Of a stretch of DNA of 64,000 nucleotides, positions 8,193-16,853 are shown piece by piece. Position numbers and translations under genes: made by a program. The number at the start of each line of letters is the position of its first letter. Positions within the stretch are counted from its first letter, which is position 1. The notes below the pieces were generated by a model, which was given only the letters and a program-made list of their open reading frames with translations, was not told where the DNA came from and did no database searches. Source of the DNA: Arthrobacter glacialis (GTDB lineage: Bacteria; Actinomycetota; Actinomycetes; Actinomycetales; Micrococcaceae); the NCBI RefSeq assembly GCF_002909445.1, contig NZ_PPXC01000013.1, positions 1 through 64,000 on the forward strand. Direction: 5' to 3'.

Positions 8193-8404
8193 GAGCAAAT
8201 CCCAGCTTTCAAAGACGAATAGCCACCGAGTAACACGCAAGAATTTCTAAACATACATGACCCAACCACCTCGGCCCACGTTGATAGTAGAAAAGCGCCA
8301 TCCCCACATCCAACGAAAAATAGATGCCAGTGCCCACGAAAAAACCGAACTACCTGCCAGCAGCACAGCCAGAGAACTCGCGTGAGCCACCAACCCCAAT
8401 CCGG

Positions 8405-8465
8405 TTGACAGTAAATCATCCACGCAGATATATTTATTGTTGTCAGATCAACACATTACGGGGAG
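8405..8465 (+). promoter_or_regulatory. Promoter with shared operator, copy 4
   Basis: TTGACA 8405-8410, 18 bp spacer, TATATT 8429-8434, operator TGTTG-N6-CAACA 8438-8453, and GGGGAG 8460-8465 as ribosome site. The -10 differs from the other three copies. Confidence 0.72.
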
Positions 8466-8471
8466 AGCCAC

Positions 8472-8627
8472 ATCTCAAAGACCATCAGCACCGAAGAGCT
8501 CGAATACCAGCTCACCATAGCCAAAACCGACGTCGCAGAACTCCAAGCAGCCGGACAAACCACCTCCGCAGCCGCCTACTTCACCATCCAGACCACCCTG
8601 GAACGCTTCCTCGGCCTCACCCCCTAA
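8472..8627 (+). CDS. Small protein, apparent ATC start (51 aa)
   Basis: An open frame of clear coding character begins 6 nt after GGGGAG and encodes a helical protein (STEELEYQLTIAKTDVAEL, then a hydrophobic YFTIQTTLERFLGL end). The codon at the start position is ATC; there is no in-frame ATG, GTG or TTG between the operator and this point. Either ATC is used, as rare AUU/AUC starts are, or an ATG was lost by mutation. It is the first gene under the fourth shared operator. No family recognised. Confidence 0.5.
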   Translation: MSKTISTEELEYQLTIAKTDVAELQAAGQTTSAAAYFTIQTTLERFLGLTP

Positions 8628-8703
8628 CCCCAGACCCCAGCCGGAGAAACCTCCCTGCACCACCACCCAAACAGCACCCCAGAACAGACAGCGAAAACCT
8701 CCC

Positions 8704-9021
8704 ATGGCCACAACACGATTCAGCCCCGTCCACTACGAGACACTCGAGGCAGGAGCCGCAGCCAGGAAACTCACCAACGCCATCAAACGCCGCCGCCGCC
8801 AAGGAACCCCAACCCAAGACGAATTCGGCATCAACGCCTACAACATCGTCCGCATCCTCAAAAGCCTACAAACCGCGCTCGCAGACCTTTCGGAGGAATA
8901 CACCACTCTGGGCCCCGATCTTGCCAATATCCCCCCAGAGGGGCTCTCGGAAGCTTGTGGACATATAGAGGCCGCCATCCAAGCATTGCCCAAGCAGGCA
9001 CCACCCAGAACTGACGTGTAG
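8704..9021 (+). CDS. Hypothetical protein (105 aa)
   Basis: All-helical, with a basic stretch (residues 20-40, KLTNAIKRRRRQG) and no membrane helix. The ribosome site is weak. It follows the ATC-start gene by 76 bp and is probably in the same transcript, making it a possible member of the operator regulon. No family recognised. Confidence 0.55.
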   Translation: MATTRFSPVHYETLEAGAAARKLTNAIKRRRRQGTPTQDEFGINAYNIVRILKSLQTALADLSEEYTTLGPDLANIPPEGLSEACGHIEAAIQALPKQAPPRTDV

Positions 9022-9167
9022 TGGCGTCAGCCAAAACGCGAAGCTTCGACAGCTGTTTGTTCACTAGCCCCTCCGAAGCCCGGTCGATTTCCCTCAACCC
9101 CACCAGCCCTCACCCAGGAGTAAACCGGCCGAATCAAGCCCCGCCGCCTCGATGAAGGCCTACATTT

Positions 9168-9595
9168 CTAGGCGATATTTTCGGAGATCCAGGTGCGGGC
9201 CCCCTTTGCCATTACTGCACGCGCACCTTTGAGAACCTTGCGCTCGGTTGGTGCGTGCAAGATGTTTATGGGCGGATCCCATTTCTTAATCATTTTCTTA
9301 TCTACGTCCTCCAGCAGGTATCCAAGATCAGAGGGCTTGGGCCAGCAAACCAGCATTAAAAGAGCTTGCATCCAATTAGTTAGTCGAAGGTCACCACCTT
9401 CCTTCAGCCCGTAGTTGGCCGGGCGCTCCGGGCTCTTCCTGTTTCGGGGAGCCCCCTGGAAACCCAAGGGCCCTCGAAGGAGGGCAGCGAACGACCGGCG
9501 CACTGTAGATTACCCAGTATTTGGAGTGCTTTCAGGGTCAATAGCAGAGTGATCACTGAGGTCACGGCCAACCAAGTTGGACTCAGATTTTCCAA
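9168..9595 (-). pseudogene. Possible frameshifted small membrane-protein gene
   Basis: Two overlapping minus-strand frames may be one gene. The first (9595 to about 9500) starts MENLSPTWLAVTSVITLLLTL, an N-terminal membrane helix. The second (9503-9168, GTG start) encodes about 110 residues with a Trp-rich middle and a basic C terminus. A single frameshift near 9490-9510 would join them. I do not recognise the product; the second frame alone could also be a separate gene. Confidence 0.35.
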
Positions 9596-9631
9596 CGTAG
9601 AGCGGGACCTCTGGGCCCCTTGCCTCTAAAC

Positions 9632-9823
9632 CTAGGCTGGTCCAGATCTCGGGTGGAGCGCCGATGGCATAAAGCCCCGGCTCGGGGGAACGAATTCAAT
9701 GCCCGCCGAAATTGGACGCCCAGGCTCAGATAGGCGCCTGACCACGGCGTTCAGTAAATCATCCGGAATTTCGCTCATTCCGCGCTTGGTGACGTAGGCG
9801 TAGGCGATTGTGGTTTGCTTCAT
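9632..9823 (-). CDS. Small hypothetical protein (63 aa)
   Basis: Starts MKQTTIAYAYVTKRG. No clear ribosome site and no family recognised. The compact beta-alpha pattern is plausible for a real small protein, but it may be a remnant like its neighbours. Confidence 0.35.
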   Translation of the reverse strand: MKQTTIAYAYVTKRGMSEIPDDLLNAVVRRLSEPGRPISAGIEFVPPSRGFMPSALHPRSGPA

Positions 9824-9889
9824 GAACCCACGCAAGATTTTGACGCCTACTTGGAACCATGGTCCGGTCTATACGGGCCCGAACCAGAC

Positions 9890-10215
9890 GCTGGCTCTGT
9901 CTGTCGTTGAAGGTGGCCCTGTTTTTACTCGTGGGAGTGGAAATAGTGTTGCACGTGGTGGGAGGGAATGGCCAGTACGGGCACGGGCTGGGTGGTGAGC
10001 AGTCGGTGCATCAGGTAGCCCTGGCGGATCTGGTCTTCGGAGTACCTTTTTCCATGGCGATGGCCAGACGCATTTCCTTGAGCTTGTCGGCCACTGTTTT
10101 TTGCGCGCCCAGCTTGACCTGGCTTGCATCTCCCTTGGAGACCAGGTTTTGGATGATGACGTTGTTTACGTATTGCTGGGTGATGGTGGAGGCCCCTTCG
10201 CGCCCGCCCTGAAGC
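9890..10215 (-). pseudogene. Fragment of a class A penicillin-binding protein (transglycosylase domain)
   Basis: Read on the minus strand from about 10214, the sequence gives QGGREGASTITQQYVNN, then LGAQKTVADKLKEMRLAIAMEK, both hallmarks of the GT51 transglycosylase of class A PBPs. After AMEK (about 10050) the frame shifts: the next frame reads YSEDQIRQGYL, the expected continuation, which then degrades. The N terminus, the rest of the transglycosylase and the transpeptidase domain are absent. It lies next to the copper operon, at an old recombination edge. Confidence 0.75.
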
Positions 10216-10498
10216 GTTGCGACGACAGCGGCCAGAACAAGGATCAGGAACCGAGGACCGATAGCAACGACGGCTTCACGTTCGGCGGGTACTCCGGCCG
10301 GCTTCCTGACCGGAGGTCCGTCGAACGTGATGCCGGTGGTTTGTCACGGACCAGAATGCCCGCGGGGCTACGCCGACCAAGCGGACGGCAATCAGCAGCC
10401 CGGCGGCTCCCGCGGCACGTCACGGCAAGGCGGCCGGCAGGCTCCAAGTCCGTAATGCTTTCAACCGTCCTCGCGTTCTCCCGCATGGTGGCCGGGTT

Positions 10499-10909
10499 TC
10501 AGGCGGTTTCGAGTTCCTTCATGGCTGCGAGGAGCCTGTGGTCGGCGTCGGTGGCGACTTCGGCGATGGCCGGGGCGTCGCTGAGTTGGACCATTGTCTG
10601 CGGGTCGATGGTTTGGATGACGGTGGTGCCGGTGTCCGGTCCGCGCCTGATGACGACGTTGCAGGGCAGCAGCAATCCCATGTCTGGGTCCGCGGCGAGA
10701 GCTTTCTGCGCCAAGGCTGGATTGCAGACGCCCAGGATGAGGTAGTCGCCTAGGCCCTGCCCGGCGTCGGATCCAAGCTTGGCTTCGAAGGTGGCGCGGA
10801 CATCGATTTCGGAGAGGACGCCGAAGCCCTGTCTGGAGAGGGCTTCACGGGTCCGGCTTACTGCTTCCGGGTAGGGCAGGGCGACGGTGATGGTGTGTGC
10901 GTAGCTCAT
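10499..10909 (-). CDS. DUF302 domain protein (136 aa)
   Basis: Full-length DUF302 protein: MSYAHTITVALPYPEAVSRTREAL at the start, the EIDV motif, ILGVCNP, then LLPCNVVIR and a C-terminal DADHRLLAAMKELETA. The family's function is unknown; members often sit with copper and sulfur genes. AAAGGAG lies 8 nt upstream. It is 55 bp downstream of the multicopper oxidase on the same strand, so it is probably the last gene of that operon. A 60-nt piece of a second DUF302 gene lies at 24434. Confidence 0.85.
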   Translation of the reverse strand: MSYAHTITVALPYPEAVSRTREALSRQGFGVLSEIDVRATFEAKLGSDAGQGLGDYLILGVCNPALAQKALAADPDMGLLLPCNVVIRRGPDTGTTVIQTIDPQTMVQLSDAPAIAEVATDADHRLLAAMKELETA

Positions 10910-10964
10910 TGTTGTGCTCCTTTATCGGTGTTTTCATTTTGCAAAGGGCTGCGGGGTTGCTGTC

Positions 10965-12470
10965 CTACCGGGCTTCGATCACGCCCATCATGCCGCTGTC
11001 CTCGTGGTCCAGGATGTGACAGTGGTAGACGGTTTTGCCGGTGAAGTCATCGAAGGCGATCCGGACCCGGACGCTGCTGCGGGCCGGGACATTGACCACG
11101 TCCTGCCAGACGGGAGTGTCCACGGGCCGGCCGGCTTGTTCGATGATCTGCATCGGCCACACGTGTAGGTGCACGGGGTGGTCCATCGGGCTGGTGTTGC
11201 GCAGGGTCCATTCCTCGACGGCGCCGGCGGGGACGCTGGTGTCGACGCGGGCGGGGTCGAACGGCTTGCCGTTGATGGTGAAGCTCATCATCCCCGACCC
11301 CGTCCCACCGCCCATGCCCTGGGTGTCGCTGTTCATGCCCATGGCCATGGCCATGGCGAAGACTAGTTCCCGGTGCGCGGTGACCGCCACAGAGCGCAGG
11401 TCCCGCGGTTCCGGCTGTGCCGGGACCGGTCCCGGCACAGCGGCCGGGGCGCCAGTAACGGTCAGGGTGGCCAGGACGGTCCCGTCCGGGCCGGGCCGGG
11501 ATTGTCCGTTTCCGTTGCTGCCGCCCATCATGGATCCCATGCTGCCCCTGTCCACGGGCAGGGTGCGCAGCACGGCCATACCCGGCGCGGCGGTGACGAG
11601 CAGGTCCGCCCTGTTACCCGGGGCCAACAGCACTTCCTCAACGTCCCGGGGAGTCTGATAGCGGCCCGAATCCAGACCCAGCAACTGCATGGCCTGGCCG
11701 TCAAGGCGCAGTTTCAGGTACCGGGAGGTGCAGGCATTGATGATCCTCCACCGTTCACGCTCGCCCGGAAGGGCGGCCAGTGCCGGGTTCAGCTGCCCGT
11801 TGACCAGGACCAGATTCCCTTCCCGGCCCATCATTTTCTCCATCGCCGACACGGCGGCGATGGAACCGCCAGCGTCCAGGGAGATGTCGGAGATGACCAG
11901 GATCCGTTCCCGGCTGACCGGCACGGGTTGGGGGTCCTGGACGATGATCGCCCCGTACAGGCCGCCGAAGATCTGGTCGGCCACGCTGCCGTGGCGGTGC
12001 GGGTGGTACCAATACACCCCCGGCGGGTGGTCCGCCGGCAGACGGTACTCATAATCAAAGGATGTTCCCGGGTCGACCGAGACCAGCGCGTTGTCGCTGT
12101 TGCCCTCCGGGGAGACGTGCAAGCCATGGACGTGCAGGTTGGTCGGGGCCGCCAGCCGGTTCTCCAGGCCCACGTTCACCTGGTCCCCGGGTCGCAGGAA
12201 GAGCGTCGGTCCGGGCAGAGACCCGTTATAGGAGAAAACGTCGACGTCCCTGCCTGCCACCCGCACCCGGCCCGGGGCGGCGGACAATTTCACCTGGAGG
12301 TGACCTTCGGCACTATGTAGGGCCTGCGGCTCACTGAGTTCCTGCCCGCCGGTGGTCTGAAGTCCGGTCCCCGTGCCCTGCCCCCACAGCAGGCCTGCCG
12401 CCCCGGTCGCCGCGGCAAGAATTCCTGTCCCGCCCAGGATCAGGGTGGTGCGACGCTTCAGAGGCTGCAT
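10965..12470 (-). CDS. Secreted multicopper oxidase (501 aa)
   Basis: N-terminal signal or anchor (RR near residues 6-7, hydrophobic to 29), then two or three cupredoxin domains. Copper ligands are visible: HVHGLH (113-118), YWYHPHRHG (153-161), HPVHLH (431-436) and HCHILDHEDSGMM (483-495), the last supplying the type 1 Cys, His and Met. This is the CueO/SufI-like oxidase layout, suggesting Cu(I) oxidation outside the cell. A Met-rich insert (SMGSMMGG and MAMAMGMNS) suits copper binding. Its ATG overlaps the SHOCT gene stop (TAATG), so the two are coupled. Confidence 0.92.
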   Translation of the reverse strand: MQPLKRRTTLILGGTGILAAATGAAGLLWGQGTGTGLQTTGGQELSEPQALHSAEGHLQVKLSAAPGRVRVAGRDVDVFSYNGSLPGPTLFLRPGDQVNVGLENRLAAPTNLHVHGLHVSPEGNSDNALVSVDPGTSFDYEYRLPADHPPGVYWYHPHRHGSVADQIFGGLYGAIIVQDPQPVPVSRERILVISDISLDAGGSIAAVSAMEKMMGREGNLVLVNGQLNPALAALPGERERWRIINACTSRYLKLRLDGQAMQLLGLDSGRYQTPRDVEEVLLAPGNRADLLVTAAPGMAVLRTLPVDRGSMGSMMGGSNGNGQSRPGPDGTVLATLTVTGAPAAVPGPVPAQPEPRDLRSVAVTAHRELVFAMAMAMGMNSDTQGMGGGTGSGMMSFTINGKPFDPARVDTSVPAGAVEEWTLRNTSPMDHPVHLHVWPMQIIEQAGRPVDTPVWQDVVNVPARSSVRVRIAFDDFTGKTVYHCHILDHEDSGMMGVIEAR

Positions 12471-12742
12471 TAGGTATCGTCCCCAAGAGCTCTGAGCCGT
12501 TCGGTGTATTCCTCGGTGCTCAATTCTCCCCTGGCGTACCGTTCATCCAGGATCCGCCTGGCCGCACTAACGCCCGGATCGGGCCCATCCGTGCCGGGGC
12601 CCTGCCCGCGGCCGGTTCCGCCACGGTTCGGACCGCTGGAGAAAAACCGTACGGCGAGGACCGCCAGCAGTACGATGCCGAGGATCAGGAGCGCCCAGAA
12701 CAGCCACGTCCAACCCATCGTCGAACCATATCCACCCATCAT
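12470..12742 (-). CDS. SHOCT-domain small membrane protein (90 aa)
   Basis: A Gly/Met N terminus, one membrane helix (about residues 10-32), a Gly/Pro linker, then the SHOCT motif ARRILDERYARGELSTEEYTERLRAL. SHOCT domains are short C-terminal oligomerisation-like motifs of unclear function. GGAGAAGGAAA precedes the ATG. Coupled to the multicopper oxidase; the second SHOCT gene at 23726 has the same coupling with a cupredoxin, so the pairing is recurrent here. Confidence 0.85.
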   Translation of the reverse strand: MMGGYGSTMGWTWLFWALLILGIVLLAVLAVRFFSSGPNRGGTGRGQGPGTDGPDPGVSAARRILDERYARGELSTEEYTERLRALGDDT

Positions 12743-12932
12743 TTTCCTTCTCCGTTCCTATGGCATCGGCTTTTGTCCCGCCGCCCGCCCCGGGGTTCGC
12801 GGCAGTTCGCGACGGGGCCGGTGTAACGATTGCCAACACTGACTCCGCCGCATTGGACCCTAAGGGGCCGTTCGGAACCGGCACGGGCCACACCGGATCC
12901 CTCCGTGGGGTTGGTTTTCGGTTGGTTACGGC

Positions 12933-13311
<379 letters not shown>

Positions 13312-13382
13312 TACCGTTGTGGGTAGAGGAACGGAGACTCCGCTCCCGGAAACTCCCCCACCGCCCAACGAAGGAGAGCGCC

Positions 13383-14783
13383 ATGCTCATCGAGCGCATT
13401 TACGACGAAGATCTTGCCCAGGCCAGCTATTTCATCGGATGCCAAGCCAAGGGCGAAGCACTCGTCGTTGACCCCCGCCGCGACATCGGCGTCTATGAAT
13501 CCCTCGCGGCAGTGAACGGGATGAAGATCGTTGCTGTGACCGAGACGCACATCCACGCGGACTTCCTCTCCGGCAGCCGTGAACTGGCCGCTGCGACCGG
13601 CGCCACCCTCTACGTCTCCGGTGAGGGGGGAACCGACTGGCAGTACCGTTTCGAAGCCGAGCGCCTGGTTGACCAGGACGAGATCACCCTGGGAAACATC
13701 ACTGTCAAGGCCCTGCACACCCCCGGCCACACGCCCGAGCATCTGTCGTTCCTGATCACGGACGGCGCGTTCGCCGACGCCCCCGGCTACCTGCTCTCCG
13801 GTGACTTCGTCTTCTCCGGGGATCTGGGCCGCCCGGATCTGCTCGACGAGGCAGCAGGGGGCATCGACACCCGCTTCGACGGTGCCAAGCAGCTCTTCAC
13901 CAGCCTGCAGGAGAAGTTCCTGACCCTGCCGGACCACGTCCAGGTCCACCCCGGCCACGGCGCCGGGAGCGCGTGTGGCAAGGCCCTTGGCGCAATCCCC
14001 TCTTCCACGGTCGGCTACGAACGTCTCTACGCCTGGTGGGGGCCCTACCTGGCCGCGAACGATGAACAGGGCTTCATCAATGAGCTCCTCGACGGCCAGC
14101 CCGACGCGCACGCGTACTTCGGACGGATGAAACGAGAAAACCGCGAAGGCCCCGCCATCGTGGGTGAACGTGCACACCTGGCAGAGCTCGCCGCCGCCGA
14201 CGTCGTGGCCGGCCTCGCGGAGGACACGATGACGTTCGTGGACACCCGCAACCACGAGCAGGTCCACCAGGGCACCGTCACCGGCTCCTTGAACGTCCCG
14301 GCCGGCAACAAGGTCGCCAGCTACGGCGCCTGGGTCGTGAACCCGGACACCGACAAAAAACCACTGGTGCTGCTGGCCACCGACCAGGCGGCCGCGCAAC
14401 AGATGTGGGACCACCTGGTCCGGGTAGGCATCGATAACGTCGCTGGGTACGTCACCGGCATCGAGGGGCTGCCTGTGAGCACCCCGGCGCTGATCCAGCC
14501 CGAAGAGCTCGAAGGCTTCGACGCCGCGATGGTCCTGGACGTTCGCAACCGCACCGAACACGCCGCCGGACACATCCCCGGCTCACACCAGCTCAGCGGT
14601 GGCCGCGTGATGTGGAACCTCGACCAGCTCCCCGGCGAAGGCACCATCGTGAGCTACTGCCAGAGCGGCGTCCGGAACTCCGTTGCCGCCAGCGCCCTGC
14701 GCCGCGCCGGCTACGACGTCGTTGAACTCGACGGCAGCTACGCCGGCTGGCAGCAGGCACGGGAAGCTGTGTCCAGCATCTGA
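13383..14783 (+). CDS. cstB: CstB-like persulfide dioxygenase-rhodanese (466 aa)
   Basis: Metallo-beta-lactamase fold first: THIHADFLSG (55-64) and GHTPEH (115-120) are the iron-binding motifs of ETHE1-type persulfide dioxygenases, followed by GDFVFSGDLGRPDLL and HPGHGAGSACG. Then comes an inactive rhodanese-like unit (about 260-360) and a C-terminal rhodanese with the catalytic Cys in YCQSGVRNS (near 434). This three-domain order is that of CstB, which oxidises persulfides to thiosulfate/sulfite species. The ATG is fixed by AAGGAG 7 nt upstream. It lies behind box 2, divergent from cstR. Confidence 0.9.
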   Translation: MLIERIYDEDLAQASYFIGCQAKGEALVVDPRRDIGVYESLAAVNGMKIVAVTETHIHADFLSGSRELAAATGATLYVSGEGGTDWQYRFEAERLVDQDEITLGNITVKALHTPGHTPEHLSFLITDGAFADAPGYLLSGDFVFSGDLGRPDLLDEAAGGIDTRFDGAKQLFTSLQEKFLTLPDHVQVHPGHGAGSACGKALGAIPSSTVGYERLYAWWGPYLAANDEQGFINELLDGQPDAHAYFGRMKRENREGPAIVGERAHLAELAAADVVAGLAEDTMTFVDTRNHEQVHQGTVTGSLNVPAGNKVASYGAWVVNPDTDKKPLVLLATDQAAAQQMWDHLVRVGIDNVAGYVTGIEGLPVSTPALIQPEELEGFDAAMVLDVRNRTEHAAGHIPGSHQLSGGRVMWNLDQLPGEGTIVSYCQSGVRNSVAASALRRAGYDVVELDGSYAGWQQAREAVSSI

Positions 14784-14882
14784 TCCTGGGAGGCACCTGA
14801 AGTAATTGATTGACACGCGTTGGCGGCGGTCCGGGACACCGGGCCGCCACGAACACACGTCACGGACAAGCGGAGTACGCAG

Positions 14883-16187
14883 ATGACGCCCGGTAATGCC
14901 CCAACACCCCGGGACCGTGCCGTCCGGCGGGAAAATCCACGACCCACCGGCCTCTCGCTGGGGCTGCGGCAGAACCTGGCCCAGTTCATGCTCCTGGTCG
15001 CCGTCAACGCCCTCGTCGGGGGCACCCTCGGCCAGGAACGCACCGTGCTCCCGCTGCTGGCCCGACAGGTCTTCCACCTGGACCTCTACACCTCCGCCCT
15101 GACCTACATCCTGGCCTTCGGGCTGGCCAAGGCCGGCACCAACTACGTCGCCGGCACCCTCTCGGACCGCTACGGCCGCAAACCCGTCCTGATCACCGGC
15201 TGGCTCATCGCCCTGCCCGTTCCGCTGATGCTGATCCTCGGACCGTCCTGGGGGTGGATCGTCGCGGCCAATGTGATCCTGGGCATCAGCCAGGGCCTGA
15301 CCTGGTCCACCACCGTGGTTATGAAAATGGACCTCGTCGGCCCGTCCCGCCGCGGCCTAGCCATGGGCCTGAACGAGGCAGCAGGCTACCTCGGCGTCGC
15401 CGCCACCGCCCTGGCCACCGGCTACATCGCCGCCAATTACGGGCTCCGGCCCGGCCCCTTCCTGCTCGGCGGCGCCTACATCGCCCTCGGACTCGGCCTG
15501 TCCGTGATAACCGTGCGGGAAACCCGGGGCCATGCCATGCTGGAGGCCGCCAACCACACCTCCGCCCACGCCCGCGCCCACGGAGAACTAAGCAACCGGG
15601 AAATCTTCACCCTCACCAGCTTCCGGGACAAGTCGCTGTCCTCGGTCAGCCAGGCCGGCATGGTGAACAACCTCAACGACGGCCTCGCCTGGGGGCTGTT
15701 CCCGGTCCTGTTCGCCGCCGCCGGACTGAGCATCGAAAAGATCGGCATCCTCGCCGCCGTCTACCCCGCCGTCTGGGGCGCCGGGCAGCTCGTCACCGGT
15801 GCACTATCTGACAAGTACGGACGTAAACGTCTGATCGTCGGCGGCATGCTCGTCCAGGCCGTAGCACTGGGAATGGTCGCCTTCGGTACCGGTTTCGGAT
15901 TCTGGTTGGCCGCCGCGGTCCTGCTCGGCGCCGGCACCGCCATGGTCTACCCCACCCTGCTGGCCGCCATAGGCGACGTCGCGCACCCGTCCTGGCGGGC
16001 ACGCTCGGTAGGGATCTACCGCCTCTGGCGCGACGGCGGATTCGCGGTCGGAGCCCTGCTGGCCGGCATCCTCGCCGATGCCTACGGCATCCCGGCGGCA
16101 GTCGCCGTCGTGGGTCTCCTCACTGCATTGTCGGGAATCATTGTGGCCGTACGGATGCGCAGCACCGACCACAAACCCGCAATCTAA
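14883..16187 (+). CDS. MFS transporter (434 aa)
   Basis: Twelve hydrophobic segments with the MFS loop motif after helix 2 (GTLSDRYGRKPV) repeated in the second half (GALSDKYGRKRL). ATG 14883 follows GGAG by about 9 nt. It lies 99 bp downstream of cstB on the same strand and is probably co-transcribed, suggesting export of a sulfur product; the substrate is unknown. Its stop overlaps the convergent universal stress gene by four bases. Confidence 0.88.
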   Translation: MTPGNAPTPRDRAVRRENPRPTGLSLGLRQNLAQFMLLVAVNALVGGTLGQERTVLPLLARQVFHLDLYTSALTYILAFGLAKAGTNYVAGTLSDRYGRKPVLITGWLIALPVPLMLILGPSWGWIVAANVILGISQGLTWSTTVVMKMDLVGPSRRGLAMGLNEAAGYLGVAATALATGYIAANYGLRPGPFLLGGAYIALGLGLSVITVRETRGHAMLEAANHTSAHARAHGELSNREIFTLTSFRDKSLSSVSQAGMVNNLNDGLAWGLFPVLFAAAGLSIEKIGILAAVYPAVWGAGQLVTGALSDKYGRKRLIVGGMLVQAVALGMVAFGTGFGFWLAAAVLLGAGTAMVYPTLLAAIGDVAHPSWRARSVGIYRLWRDGGFAVGALLAGILADAYGIPAAVAVVGLLTALSGIIVAVRMRSTDHKPAI

Positions 16188-16630
16188 GGACCAGCACCGG
16201 CGCCGGCACGGACCACCAGCACAGGACAATGGGCATGGTGCACCGCGTGGCCCGATACCGAGTCCAGAAGCATTCCAGCGAATCCGCCATGACCACGCGA
16301 TCCAACCACCAGCAGATCCGCCCCGGCTGCAGCTTTCAGGAGAACTTCCGCGGGATGCCCCTCCGTCACTTCCCCGGTGACCGCCACCCCTGGCCCGGAT
16401 GCCCGCCGCAAAGCTTCAGTGTGTGCATGCCGGGCGTCCTCTCCGAATGCCTCATGATCCTCGGCCTTACCCGCGGCGTCCCCAATGACGGGATAGTGCC
16501 ATGCTGCAACAACGTGAACCTGCCCGGACCGCAGGCGCGCCTCTTCAAGTGCCCAGTCCAGAGCAGTCAACGACGAGTCCGACCCGTCGACCCCGACAAC
16601 GATTCGGAAAACCGCTCCTACCTCCATCAT
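16184..16630 (-). CDS. Universal stress protein, UspA family (about 148 aa)
   Basis: A single Usp domain: FRIVVGVDGSDSS at the N terminus and the ATP-binding VGSRGHGG...GSVSGHAVHHAHCPVLVV signature at the end. The start is one of two adjacent ATGs (16630 or 16627) behind GGGAGGA. A second Usp gene lies at 37231. The stop overlaps the MFS gene tail to tail. Confidence 0.87.
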   Translation of the reverse strand: MMEVGAVFRIVVGVDGSDSSLTALDWALEEARLRSGQVHVVAAWHYPVIGDAAGKAEDHEAFGEDARHAHTEALRRASGPGVAVTGEVTEGHPAEVLLKAAAGADLLVVGSRGHGGFAGMLLDSVSGHAVHHAHCPVLVVRAGAGAGP

Positions 16631-16853
16631 TCCTCCCTCTATGGGCCCTGCCACCCTCAATCCTCCCACTATGGAAACCGTGTCTTCGCGGCACGACGTG
16701 CAAATTAACGCCGCTTCACTGCCAGCCGAAGGGTGCGGGAATTCCAGGAGTTCCTGTTTGCAGGAAGCCCCACCCGGACACCTGGCTTCAGCCGAATATC
16801 ATTTCTCGAAGGACCCTCCTCAACCGTCATAGCACGGCCACTTCAGGACCTGT

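Noticed and set aside
9859-10212. 117-codon plus-strand hydrophobic frame
   Set aside because: The opposite strand encodes recognisable penicillin-binding protein sequence; this is its antisense.
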